Source of the DNA: Calliopum simillimum
Taxonomy: Eukaryota > Arthropoda > Insecta > Diptera > Lauxaniidae
Direction: 5' to 3'
DNA length: 64,000 nt
NCBI GenBank assembly: GCA_951812925.1
Contig: OX638370.1
Coordinates: 29,999,964-30,063,963, forward strand
Each line of letters opens with the position of its first letter. Positions within the stretch are counted from its first letter, which is position 1. The notes below the pieces were generated by a model that was not told the DNA's origin, ran no database searches, and saw nothing but the letters and a program-made list of their open reading frames with translations. Below are positions 21,114 through 32,828 of this stretch, piece after piece. Made by a program: the position numbers and the translations under genes.

Positions 21114-24100
21114 GTAAAGTTTAAATAGTGTAATACTTATGTCATAAGTTCTCCTATAGAATCTAAATCAGTCTATACATCTTTAAAAACCCTCGATTAA
21201 GCTTATAAGCACTTGGTATTCCAAATGAGTTCTTAACTTTTCTAATTAGACAGTCAGTTGCTGATATAATTTTTGGACTTTCTCCAAAGGATATATTTAA
21301 CACTATTTGAGTGTGTAAGGATGAAACACTTCTGTATCAGGAGACTCTATAAGATATTCTTTTTGACGTCTAACTCAAGAAATACCCATACCAATTCTTC
21401 TCGTGGATTCGAATAGTTTCCATTTTATGAAAACAACAATGCACGTCCTCGGAAAAGCTTCAACGTCAAAGTGAAAGGATTAACAACACAGACTCTCCGG
21501 ACTCTTCTCGAATTCAAATGAAGAAATATCGAAACACGAAGAAAAACGATCAGTGAGTAAGAAAGTCTGGACTACCGGACAGAAATCTACAGAAAATCAG
21601 ACAATGCATAGAAAACAAGCAAAGCCACTGGAAAGAAACAAAGATTTAAATCATCAACCATCTACCTTAACCCGTAAATTTTTGCTAAAAGATATTCTTT
21701 CTGCGCAGTTCACAGTGATTATTCTCATTCGATGCTTCAAGAACGGCGATAACAGCGATGAAAATAACTCTTGCGACAGACGGGCGCAGATTACAAATTT
21801 CGGTAGCACCGCTGGAGTTCATGACCATCCATATAGCACGAGATCCGACAGTAAGCTTACTACGTTTACTTATCTAGTTTTCAATCGAAAACTAATTATC
21901 CCGCATATTTATGAATGATGGAATATATTTTTACCGAGGTCCGATCAAAATGTGGTCGCTAGTATTTTCAAGCAGCGGTAACTCATGAACGGTTAGTCGC
22001 ACGATAAAAAGTGACAAGATTTCATTTATTGAGACTCATATGCTCTACAAACAATTTTCATTATATGTAAGAAAAAATTTATCGCTGAAGAGTTATTTAA
22101 CAAAAACTGATTTTATACGTCTTAAGTTTTTTTTATTGAATAACTCCTAATGGTACATTTTTTTTTACATATAATGAAAATTATTTGTAGAGCATATGAT
22201 TCTCTATTAAATAGATCTCTTCACTTTTTATCGTTCGAGTCACCGTTAATGAGTTATCGCATTTTGATCGGCACCTCTTTGAAAATATATTTCAATCAAA
22301 ATCTAGATGAACGTACTTAGTAATCTTTATGCCTCCAGATCCTAGACTAATAAGTGAATTTGGGAAGATGAGCGTATTTCCGAAGGCCGGATCATTCTTA
22401 TGATTTTGACAAAAAATCTTTTGTGCCAGAGTTTCCTGCTTTGCTGGGTATATGGTGTTTTGGTTATACATATATCTTTCGCATTGCCTTCAATTTGATA
22501 AATATGGTGCTTGCTTCATTGATTTCTGTATCGCTTTCGGTAGTGTTGTATCATATGTTTTCTTCTGAATTTCTTATGGCCAAAACAGTCTCTACTCAAG
22601 TAAGCCATATACTCTAGGCCTTGGCGGTAAACTTCTGTAGCAGGCATGAAAAGATAGCAGTCCGGGTCTTGGCCTAAGTATAGTGGCGTTTTTTCTTGTT
22701 CTCAAAAACCAAGATTAAGATGCAAGACTTGTTTTCAAAGAGTATGCTCTGTCTGTGAGCATCTAATTGCATTTCGAAAGCATTTGTCTCTTACTAGTCT
22801 TCTCGATACAAATAAGTTCGAAATGTTCAAAAAATGCATAAGTTTAACATCTATTTGACGGAGGAATGTCTAAAACCAAACCAACAAATTAAAGATATAT
22901 GAGTATAGGATATATTCCACAGAGGTATGTGCTATATTTGTCCAACAATTTTCATCTCTTGAAACGTCCACGAAACTTAAACTTAAATTTGAGTCGAATG
23001 TGAAACCAGTCCTTCTGTCTAAATGTTCAATATGGTTAACCACCAGAGCTTTGCAACACAGTTAATAAAAGTTCTCTATCAGTGGCTTTTCTCGAATTCA
23101 GACAATTTGGTGGGACAAGGTCATCTTCAATATCGAATTGTTGAACACATAATGACAAGATCCGAATTTATCAGGAATCAAAAAGACACAAGTTCGAAAA
23201 ATCACCAACGGAACCCTGCCACCAAAAAGTCCAATAGAACCGTAAGTGTTTTAGAAAACAAGCTCATCTTGAAATCATGCTGGAGACTATGAAAAAATCG
23301 AGTAAATGGAGTTTATACAGAAAATAATTTAAAGCACATTGAATGAGAACTGCTAGCTTAGATGAAATCACTTCTATGGAAGAAACACTTTTGGAAAGCT
23401 CGAAGTTCGCCGCAGTTAATATAAGCAGATGTTCGTAAGATATCAGAGATCACCTCCAAAAGAGAGAGAGGGTAAAGTAAAAGCTTCAGATGCTGGACTG
23501 CTAGACTAATATCTCAGCTGATAGATTTTTCCAGAGAAAAGGGAAGTACAAAAAACTGAGAGGCCAAATTGTATATAAAGAGGAATTTGACAACGCATAA
23601 CAGATATTATACAATTGATGAAACCGGGAAGAGAAAGAAAGACGTGAATTACAGGAATACATCGGTAAACTAATAGTCATAAGTATCCTTACTACTATGC
23701 TGGTATGAAAAACAAAAAATGGATTTTGACCGTATGATATGTCGAAAGTGTACTCCGTATGAAGAATAGAGATACTTGTTGCTTAGCTGGCGGGAGACAC
23801 AGACATTAAAACTTTGTGTTGCTCTCAGCCTTTATGACAAAAAGATATAGAGTTGGAAGCTATTCACGATGAACAGAAGAAGTGTTTTCATCTATTGAAA
23901 GATAGAAGAGTCCGACTCATGCAACCTAGCTGACGTTGACACTTAAAGCCTTTGAACTCTTTGATGCATCAATTCCTATAACACTTGGGACGAAGTCTGT
24001 TCGTTGAGGAGTTTCTTCTTCGAAGCTTCACAACTAATTATCCTTTCATCACAACAACATTGTAATTCCTGAAAGGGAAAATTGCTCTAGGTAATTGTTC

Positions 24101-24346
24101 AGTTTTTTCCAGAATGATCACATTCGTATATTTTCGTTAGCTTACATTATCCGAAACTATCGATTACCCTAGAATATTTGATAATTTAAAATATTTAAAT
24201 TGTTTTAATTTCCGTCCTTACCAACAAAATTTTTCTCAAATTTTTAGCATATATGCCAGAATTTATGTATTATGCAATTGCTTGAATTCATATAATTCCA
24301 AAAAAAAAAAAAAAAATAATACCCAATTTTCTTATTTTCTATTTAG
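21114..24346 (+). other. gsb-n intron 1 (3.2 kb)
   Basis: Donor GTAAAG and acceptor CTATTTAG. The intron holds one foldback MITE (21936-22277) and otherwise sequence without recognised repeats. A poly-A tract of about 19 bases lies 25 bp before the polypyrimidine tract of exon 2. Small open frames in it (for example 21553-21918) have no recognisable similarity. Confidence 0.8.
21936..22277. mobile_element. Foldback MITE in gsb-n intron 1
   Basis: Ends are inverted: GAGGTCCGATCAAAATG on the left and, reverse complemented on the right, GAGGTGCCGATCAAAATGCG. The next blocks AACTCATGAACGGT and CGATAAAAAGTG, and the central AAATAATTTTCATTATATGT, are also mirrored, so most of the 342 bp folds on itself. 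No coding capacity and no clear target duplication. Confidence 0.75.
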
Positions 24347-24660
24347 GCCAAGGTCGAGTCAATCAACTCGGTGGTGTATTCATAAATGGACGGCCACTGC
24401 CTAACCATATACGTTTGAAAATTGTCGAAATGGCCGGTAACGGTATAAGACCCTGTGTTATATCGCGTCAATTACGCGTCTCTCACGGTTGTGTATCAAA
24501 AATATTGAATCGTTATCAAGAGACTGGCTCAATACGTCCAGGTGTTATAGGTGGTTCAAAGCCAAAGGTAACATCACCAGAAATCGAAGGACGAATTGAA
24601 GAACTGCGAAAAGCAAATCCGGGCATCTTCAGTTGGGAAATTAGAGAAAAGCTGATAAAG
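24347..24660 (+). CDS. gsb-n: gooseberry-neuro exon 2 (paired domain)
   Basis: Encodes residues 22-126 in one open frame. It starts with the conserved [20 protein letters not shown] and continues through the PAI helix-turn-helix ([20 protein letters not shown]), the linker [15 protein letters not shown] and the first part of the RED subdomain ending [11 protein letters not shown]. This is a diagnostic Pax paired domain (Pax3/7 type), which binds DNA. Acceptor TTTAG at 24342-24346 and donor GTAAGC at 24661; exon length 314 bp, entering in phase 1 and leaving in phase 0. Differences from the Drosophila proteins are conservative. No frameshift or stop, so the gene looks intact here. Confidence 0.97.
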
Positions 24661-25669
24661 GTAAGCTGAATTTTAAACATTTTGAGTAAGCGATGGAAAT
24701 GGTCTTTTACTTTGATCTTAACAATTGTTATATTACCGCAAAACATCTGCATATATATTTGGATATTGGCAAAATAAGAAGGTCAAACAAGCAATTTCAG
24801 GTGTATTTGAAAAACAGGAAGCAATAAAGTATTCGATAATAAGAGAAAACAATAAAAAGTCACGTGCTGGGGACAATATGGACAAATTTGTACCACATGT
24901 GGTCAATGTCCCCAAAAATAGTTCGGCAAATTTTAAAGTAAGAAAACGGAAGTTGTTTTTTTGGCAATAATACAATAATACTTTAGAATGAGAATGTTCC
25001 AAATTTGAAAAGACAATAGAACAGCAGTAGCTTAAGCCACAGAGAGGCCTTCAGTTATCTTTAGTATAAGAAACGGTAATGATAAAGAAACTCTAAACAA
25101 TACGTCACGTGGCAGCACTTGCAGCGGTATTTCCTTCTCATGTGCTGACACCCGCTGATTTTGTTTATCGCACGTTGTAATTTCTACTACTGCTGCTATG
25201 GAGTTATTGTTTTTATGCATTTAAGTGTAAGGTGCGTACACTGAGAAAAAAATTTGTTTTTTATTAAGATTCAAAGTTTTTTTTAAGACTTCTAGTCTTT
25301 AAAATATCTTTAAAAATTACAAAATTATTATTTCAATTCAAACGACATTATCTTCAATGAAAGGTTTTAGTCGATTTCACATTTATGACTATTGAGCTTC
25401 GTCGAATGAACCATGTATTTCTAATAAATTAGGTAAAAGTCTCGTTTTCAATTAGCTTTCTCCATTTATTCCTTAGTATATTGAAAAGAGCTGTGAGTGA
25501 GCTGTTCGTAATATCAGAGTCACCGTTAGTAAAAAGAAATTATTCGTCGTTTCTTCATCTTGCGACTTAATCCTTCCACGAGAAATCTAGGTTGCAGGAA
25601 ACTTTTTAAAGTTTTGTTAAGATATAAAAGAAGGTTATTTTCGTTATTCTAGCTTGAGGCTTACTTCTT

Positions 25670-26970
25670 CCTAAATCCATGTATATAGTTAAATTAGATT
25701 AGGTTAAATTAATTCAGGTGGGTTTGAGTTAAATCAAGCCAAGTCCGTTAGGTCAAATTCACTTAATTTTATTTCAGTTCAGTTTAGTTCAGTTAGACCT
25801 TAACTGTCAGGTCATGTCAAATAAAATTACAGTTCAGGTGCGATTAGATCAAGTCAGCTCAACATACATCAGTCAGCGTTTGAAGAAGAAGTTTGTTTTT
25901 AAAAACTCTTCCTTGGGGCACACTCTTTCCTAAAACCATGTAGCATTGTTAGTTTAAATTAGTTCAGAATGGATTGATTTAAATCAAGTTGAATTAGCTC
26001 AGTTTGAGTCAGGATAGGACAAGACAGGGCAGGTCAGGAAAGGACAGAATAGGTAAAGTCAGCGCAGGTTAGGTCAGTCCAGGTCAAGTTAGATTGGGTC
26101 TGGTCAGGGCAAGTCGAGTCTGGTCGAAACAGATTTCAGACCAACACTGATTAGCTTCGATTAGGTTAAGCACGAGTAAGCTTTTGCTATTTGCAAACAG
26201 CATATTGTTCAGATCGGGTCAAGTTTATTCAAGCCGATTTAGCTTAGTCAAAGCCGGATCGGGTTAGCACAGGCCAGATAAGGTCTGGTCCGGTCAGGTC
26301 AGGTCTGATTAGATCAAAGCAGTTCAGATTGAGTAAGTTTATGTCAGGTCAAAATAAATCAGCTAGCATTTGAAAAAATAGGTTGTTGTCGTAAATCCCT
26401 TCCGAAAACCATGTAGAGTTGTTGGGTTAAATTAGTTAAGATTAGGTTAGGTTAAATCAAGTCGAGTCAGCTCAGATCGGGTCAGGACAGGACAAGGCAG
26501 GTCAGGTCAGGAAAGGACAGAGCAGATCAATTCAGCGCAGGCTAGGTCTGATCAGGTCAGTCCATTTCTAGTTAGGCTGGGTACGCTCGGGGCAAGTCGA
26601 GTCGGATCGGGACAGATAGGTCAGATTGGGTCATGTCAGGTTCAGTAACACATTACTTCAGACCAACCCAGATTAGCGTCGATTAGGTTATATACGAGTA
26701 AGCTTTTGCTATTTGCAAACAGCAAATTGCTTAGATTGGGTCAGAACAGGTCAGATTAGATCTGGTCTGGTCAGGTCAGTTCAGGTCAGGTCTGATTAGA
26801 TCGAAGCAATTCAGATTGAGTCAGGTCGGGTCAGGAAAAGACAGCCCAAGAAAAGACAGGGCAGGTCAGGAAAAGACGGAACGGGTCAGTTAAGAACAGG
26901 TTAAGACAGGGCGGATCAAGTCAGTCCGGGTCAAGTAAGGTTAGGTCAGGTCAGGTTGAGTACTTTCCTT
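25670..26970 (+). repeat. AGGTCA-rich degenerate array
   Basis: Some 1.3 kb composed largely of GGTCAGGTCAG-, AGGACAGG- and GATTAGGTTAGG-like words. Longer blocks recur: CCATGTA...TTAAATTAGTT at about 25675, 25937 and 26408, and GAGTAAGCTTTTGCTATTTG at about 26180 and 26700, so the array grew by duplication of units of roughly 260-520 bp. AGGTCA is the nuclear-receptor half-site; direct repeats of it at short spacing occur many times here. Whether it is bound is unknown. Confidence 0.8.
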
Positions 26971-27269
26971 CACACAAATTGACAAGATATTCTTGCTTTA
27001 GAGAACGGTGGCGATGCTTTTGACATTTAAACAGTAGATGTAATGATTTTTTGGCAATAGAATTTTTTTTCCTTTATTTCCAAAATTTGTATAGTTGTAA
27101 TTGTGAGCTTATTGTGTCTGACACAATGTTCGATCATAAGTACCATCGGTAAAAGGATTGTTTTTTGCAATTTAATATAAGTGGCCTCCAGAATTCCAAC
27201 TGTCATACACTTGTTGTTATTGAACATACATTAAATTCAACCATACTCTCGTCAAGTGTCTTCTTTAAA

Positions 27270-28270
27270 CAGACCAATATGAAATTTTGGAGCGAGCTGC
27301 GTCATTTAGTTTGGGCTTAACAGCCATTAAAATCAGACAACCCCATTAATTTTTAATAAAAATGGAAAATAATTTTACGTGCTGATTAAGCATGATATTT
27401 TGGGGTAAAACACCATCACCGAAACCAGCAAAAGGCTTGCTTAATACTACTGGGACTCTGCACCATCAATTCCATTGGCTAAAAAGTGGTTTACTGAGTT
27501 CCTTTGGGGGTCGGGCCAGCGCTAATAGTGTTGAACGTTTAGGTCGCCCAAAAGAAGTCGTCACACCAGAAATCCATAGAATGATATTGAACGATCGGAT
27601 GATGAAAGTGTGTTAGGTGGCTGAGGCTCAAGGCAACTCAGCTGAGCGGGAACATCACATTTTACATAAATATTTTGACATGAAAAAGTTATTCGCATGT
27701 TATTCGATGGAAGCCGTGATTGCTCACACTCGACCATAAACGCTACCATGTGTCTACTTCAAAGGAAGGATTGGCGCAATCCAAACGAGTTCTTGTGCCA
27801 TTTTGTTACAGTGGACGAAACATGGATCCATAACAAGGCATCAAAGAACAATCTAAATAGTGAATTCCTTCGTGAGAACGTCCATCATAAGAAGCCGAAG
27901 GTGGGTCTGTCAGTAAACAAGAATATTATTCCGAGCTTTTGGACAGTTGATGTTGATTTCAAGATGAAACGACCGCTTTGGGGGAAGGAAAAATTGCACA
28001 CGATTGTAGTCATCATGACAAAAACTCACAAAATGGACTACGAACTGCTACGCCAACTAACATATCCTTTAGATTTAGTCCCATGCAACTATCTTCTGTT
28101 TCCAGACCTACAGAAATGGCTGGGAAGTAAGAGATTTGGGTTGTATGAAAAGGTCACTACTGAAACATACGCCTATTTTGAGGGCTATGAGAAATTCTAA
28201 TAATTTGAAAAACGCTGGACTAAATGTATCGTTATAAAAGAAGACTATGTTGAGAAATACAAAAGGTTTT
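27270..28270 (+). pseudogene. irritans-like mariner transposase relic
   Basis: A start at 27362 (MENN, then shifted frames VLIKH) is followed by GRPKEVVTPEI at 27540-27580, VTVDETWIHN near 27810 (first catalytic Asp), a shortened middle, PLDLVPCNYLLFPDL near 28075 where the SPDLAPSD motif has decayed, and a C-terminus ending near 28262. Several frameshifts are needed and the second catalytic Asp region is missing. The overall pattern matches irritans-group mariners. TIRs were not found with confidence. Confidence 0.7.
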
Positions 28271-28599
28271 TTTTTTTTTGCCGAAAAAAATATATTTTAT
28301 TCCATAAGTCTCAAACTTATCAAACTGCTCTCGTTGCAAATGCCCTAAAGAATTTTGAATTGAAAGTTCATTTAAAAGAAAAAAAATTATGCAAAAATAA
28401 TCGTGAATCCATAATCACTATATTTCCATAGGTTGGGTTCGCTTGGTACAAATTTACTTGCATTTATTTCGATTATCTTAATTCATGTTTTTGTTTGGAA
28501 TCGTAATCTTGAAAATAACCGAAAATCGCTTGGAAAAAAACCCAAATATATTTTTAGTTCATAGTAAGTTTTTTTTTCAGTGTAGATACCATGCAAATG

Positions 28600-28900
28600 T
28601 AGGTTGCACGATTCATTGACAAATTTGTCAGCCTTCGCATATATTAATCTTTATTTCTTCCTCTGGCGGCATAGTTGCCACCCAAGCTGTTAGTAAATCG
28701 ATTAGAGCATGAGTAACAAGGTGCAAGAGTGTTGTCATATGTAGTATTTCCGGTACCAAAGGTACTATATATATCATTAGCAAGTCAGTTATTGGCACGC
28801 ACATCATCTACCATTGACAGTTTGCCTTAAGGCTTAGAGCAAAAACAACACTTACGAAAAAAGTCATTCATTGTCACCGAACTGCAGTCACGATCAGTTG
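28600..28900 (+). other. TE-free intronic stretch
   Basis: No repeats recognised; contains short unique sequence leading into the CGATCG/GAGA island. Possible regulatory DNA, not provable from sequence. Confidence 0.25.
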
Positions 28901-29720
28901 TTGTTCATGGCGGTATTAGTGATCGTGTTATCCTTTTACGCAATAATACGATCGTATGTCAATGAATGAGTACGATCGATCGGATCGAGAGTCAGCACAG
29001 CACAGTACAGACCAACTGACTGACTTGGCTGGGTGCCGCCCTTTTGTCAAAACAAATAAGCGTAACTTTGTCTTTAGGCCATGTTTTATACAGTGCGCTT
29101 TGTTTGAGAGAGAGGGAGAGATAGAGAGAGAGAGTAAAACAATAACCTACGTCACTCCACAACGACTGCTAGACCTACTGTCTGTCGATTTTTTTGGTGA
29201 TCACATTGAACGTGTTAGCATTGTAATGTTACTTTTACTTGAAGCCGCAATTAGTTACACTTTATGTGCGAAACAAAGTCATATGATAAGCCACAGCATT
29301 TATGAACGCCGCACGGTCTAAGCAATCTATCTATCTATCGATCGGATCGTTTATCGTATCGGCTGGTCGTCGATTGTACGATCAATGTTGGCAAGAAACA
29401 AAAAAGCGCGCACAATAAAGAATTTCTTGCAAACAGAAGAGAAACAAAGAGAGAGGGAGAAAGAGAGAGTACCGTGATGTAGTGTACCATGTAAGGATGT
29501 TTGCCGGTGAATAAAAAAAGTGCCTCCAGGTGCGCTTCACGGTTAATTAGAATATGTGCGACGCCGCACTCAGTAGGTTGATTTCTGTTGAGGCGATAGC
29601 ATCCCAAATCGTACGTTTGTTCAATCGATCTGTCGTTTTCATTTGTTTTTTTTTTTCGCCATATGCCCGATCTTTCAGTTTTATTAATAAGCATTTTCCT
29701 GGATCATACAAACGACGAGG
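28901..29720 (+). promoter_or_regulatory. Candidate regulatory island: GAGA tracts and CGATCG clusters
   Basis: Two GAGA tracts (29105-29136 and 29448-29472) flank about 310 bp of non-repetitive sequence. CGATCGATCGG-type clusters lie at 28946-28992 and 29336-29380, the second with three TATCG words (reverse complement of the BEAF-32 CGATA site). The block stands out from surrounding TEs by its higher GC and unique content. An enhancer, insulator or cryptic promoter is possible. A 121-codon open frame at 28956-29321 has no recognisable similarity. Confidence 0.4.
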
Positions 29721-29924
29721 CTGTATCAGCGAGTCTTTTTCGATGCTTTGTGCATTTGATATATGCAACTACTTTTGCTAATCTTGCATTTTGCGGCATG
29801 CTTCATATGCTGCAATTTTTATTTTTATTGCACGATCAGAAAGTGATCCTATTTTTTTAAGTTCTTTAGAATATTTTTGTATTGTGTTAACTTAGAGCCA
29901 GATTTTTTGAATTTTGCGAAATTT

Positions 29925-31080
29925 GAATATCGCGACCTTAGAACAACAGGGTTCTAACTGACATTTTTTGTGAAATTGAGTTATATATTGCTACGTACTA
30001 AATAGACTACGCTCTTTCGATTACCGCTACTCAAATTTTTCTATCTCGTATGGTTTCTGAGATAATTAATGAAATTGAGATGCACAAGGTTCTATTTACA
30101 CATATTCAAATTAAAATTAATTTCACCAAGTTCTAACTGCCAGATAGAACTTTGTGCTTCTGTAAGAGGGCAGGCAAATTAGACAAAATCGTGTAATTTT
30201 GTTACACAAGCCCCGATTTGGAGCCGACATGGCTCATTTTGTTAGTAATTGAACTTAGAAAAAACCAGCACTTAAGATTTATGCAGTTTTTGAAAAAAGG
30301 TAAAAAAACAGTTTTGGAAAATTGAAGAATTCAAATCAAAAATAGCCATTTTTAATAAATCTGTCAACGCTTAATCCGAATCTGGCATCAGAGTCGCTAT
30401 ATCTTATATGGTTTCCGAGATATATTATCCCAAATGTTCAAAAATGATCAAAAACACGATTTTTGAGGTTGTGTAGAAGACGTCAAAAATTGTTTTACTC
30501 TTTTTTATTGATTGCAACATTTTAGTACTGTTTTTTGTCTTCAAATGGGCTATAAGCTGGCCTTGTGTGATTTTTCTTTAAAAAGTTATACTCGCTTTAA
30601 ATGATACATTAAGGCATGTCAATTTTTCAAAAACCCTTTTTCGACCTTTTTCCAAAAACTGCATAAATCTTAAGTGTTGGTTTTTTGTAAGTCCATTTGC
30701 TAACAAAATAAGCCATGTCGGCTCAAAATCGGGGCTTGCTTGACAAAATTATATGATTTTAACTAATTTGCCTGCTCTCTTACAGAAACACAAAGTTCTA
30801 TCTGGCAGTTAGAACCTTGTTTCTCAATTTCAAGTACCTCATCGTTTAGCAACAAAGTTCTATCGATTTTTTTAAACTTAAATTCCTTATTAATTAGGCA
30901 ACGTAATTTAATTATTTTAGTATCAATGAAATCCTCGCGACAATCAAATGCTTGTAATATAAATAATATTGTGATTAAAATCAATTCATAAAAGTTATGC
31001 GACACGAAATATTCAAACATAGATTTCTCGAAAGTGATGTGAGTGCAGATAGAACCCTATTGTTCTAAGGTCGCGATATA
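29925..31080. mobile_element. Foldback element, about 1.16 kb
   Basis: Outer ends ATATCGCGACCTTAGAACAA (29927 onward) and its reverse complement ending near 31078 frame inner arms at about 30127-30345 and 30610-30815, where for example CAGATAGAACTTTGTG, GCCCCGATTTGGAGCCGACATGG-like and CTTAAGATTTATGCAG blocks are mirrored. The loop is about 260 bp. No coding sequence. It lies in the gsb-n sense strand, so the transcript would form a long imperfect hairpin. Confidence 0.8.
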
Positions 31081-31493
31081 TTTAAGTTTTAAAAAATCTA
31101 TAAGGTGTAATCCCAGCCCAATGTGCACAAAACGGATGAGGATCCGTTTCGAATCCATTACGAGTTCATAAAGGTATAAAAAACGTAATCCGCGGTAACG
31201 GATCCATTTCGAACCCGTAACGTACATCAAAAACGAATTCAAAACGCTTTGTTTAGATAGAAAAAAAAAAACATTTTGAAGCGCTTATTAGCGAATAAAA
31301 ACAAATTAAATTCCGCAGTGCGTGCCCGTTTCGAATCCGAAACTTATGTTAAAACGAATTCAAAACGGATTTGCTTTTAAATATGTTAATGCTGTATATT
31401 TACAGAAAAAAACCGTTTTGATGCGCCTATTAGCAATTAAAAAATAATAAAAAGAAAAAAAAGGAAGAAAAATAAAGGGTAAAAATCCACCTC

Positions 31494-31522
31494 TGGTAGG
31501 ATTCGAACCTGGGCAAATCCGT
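31494..31522 (-). other. B-box-like fragment, left arm
   Basis: Minus strand reads CCAGGTTCGAATCCTACC, a perfect Pol III B box (GGTTCGAATCC) flanked by a short complementary pair. I see no A box at the proper distance, so it is a 3' half tRNA relic. Its mirror copy is at 32800-32828. Confidence 0.5.
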
Positions 31523-31835
31523 TTCAATTCCGTAAATACTTCAAATACGAACTCAAAACGGATTTGCTTCATTTAATTTTTATAATAAAAAAAATATTTT
31601 TGATTTGTTTTTTTTTTTTCTTTTTATTTTATTGCGTATGATTTTTTGTAAACTTTTCAAACTCTGTTTGAAAAAATGTTTTTGATTCCAAATTTGAGTA
31701 CATAACATTTTTTATCAAAAGAAGGGAAGAAAAACAACACAGAATACTTCTAAAAAAACAACAGAAATTTGTTTAATATACAAACTTTAAACCTCAACAT
31801 CAAATAAGTCTACATCAGTTAAATAAACATCATAT

Positions 31836-31917
31836 CGGTCAATAGCCTAGTTGTCTAACATATCGTGTATGAAAGAGTAACACCCCGGGAGCCTGAGTTC
31901 GACTCCCGGCCGGTCTA
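31836..31917 (+). ncRNA. tRNA-like module in left arm of foldback
   Basis: About 82 nt: 5' CGGTCAA, A box TAGCCTAGTTG, a long extra region and B box GAGTTCGACTCCC in the GGGAGCCTGAGTTCGACTCCC T-arm, ending GGCCGGTC. Length and layout resemble a class II tRNA, and CCGGGAG / CTCCCGG can pair. The anticodon arm is not convincing, so it is a tRNA-derived module, probably non-functional as tRNA. Confidence 0.6.
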
Positions 31918-32395
31918 GTAATTTTTTTTTTTTTTTTGTTATTTTGTTTTTTTTAATTAAAAATAAGCGCTTCACTCTGTTTTCTTTTTTTTATAAGCAG
32001 CATTAACATTATTAAAAGCGAATTCGTTTTGAATTCGTTTTTGATGTACGTTACAGGTTCGAAACGGATCCATAAAAGAAGAAAAAACGATTCGTTTTTT
32101 TTTTTAGGAATCCTTCCCGCAAACGAATCAGTAACGGATACGTAACAGATTCCGTAACGGATAAAAAGAACGAAAATATGAACCCGTTGCGAATCCGAAA
32201 CGAGTCCGTAACGGGTTTATATTTTCGTACTTTTTATCCGTTACGGAATCCGTTACGTATCCGTATCCTAAAAAAAAAACGAATCGTTTTTTCTACTTTT
32301 ATGGATCCGTTTCGAACCTGTAACGTACATCAAAGAGAATTCAAAACGGATTCGCTTTTAATAATGTTAATGCTGCTTATAAAACAAAAAAATTA

Positions 32396-32478
32396 GCCCG
32401 GCCGGGAGTCGAACCCAGGTTCCCGGTGTAACACTTTTCCACACACGAGACGTTAGCCAACTAGGCTATTAACCGATG
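32396..32478 (-). ncRNA. tRNA-like module in right arm of foldback
   Basis: Mirror copy of 31836-31917. On the minus strand it has A box TAGCCTAGTTGGCTAACG and B box GGGTTCGACTCCC, and is closer to a tRNA consensus than the left copy. It ends GGCCGGGCT. Relative to the left module it is inverted, as expected for a palindrome arm. Confidence 0.6.
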
Positions 32479-32799
32479 TGACGTTGACATATCTGATGTA
32501 GACGTAGATGTGATGTTGAGATTTAAAGTTTGTATTGATTTAACAAAATTCTGTTGATTTTTTTAAAAGTATTCTGTGTTCTCTCTTCTCCCTTCTTTTG
32601 ATAAAAAATATTTTATACTCAAATTTGGAATCAAAAACAATTCAAACATAGTTTGAAAAGTTTACAAAAAATCATACGCAATAAATAAAAAGATAAAAAA
32701 AACAAATCAAAAATATTTTTTTTATCATCATTAAAGTTAATTAAAGCAAATCCGTTTTGGGTGCGTATTTGAAGTATTTATGGATTCGAAACGGATTTA

Positions 32800-32828
32800 C
32801 CCAGGTTCGAATCCTACCAAAGGTGAAT
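32800..32828 (+). other. B-box-like fragment, right arm
   Basis: Mirror copy of the fragment at 31494-31522: CCAGGTTCGAATCCTACC on the plus strand. Confidence 0.5.

Noticed and set aside
26430..26460. TTAGGTTAGG as an insect telomeric repeat remnant
   Set aside because: Only two units occur, inside a different degenerate repeat, and flies lack TTAGG telomeres.
28956..29321. 121-codon open frame in the GAGA/CGATCG island
   Set aside because: No recognisable domain, no intron signals, and simple GAGA sequence contributes part of it.
31836..32478. Functional tRNA genes in the foldback
   Set aside because: A and B boxes are good, but acceptor and anticodon arms do not fold convincingly and the modules are mirrored copies inside a repeat.
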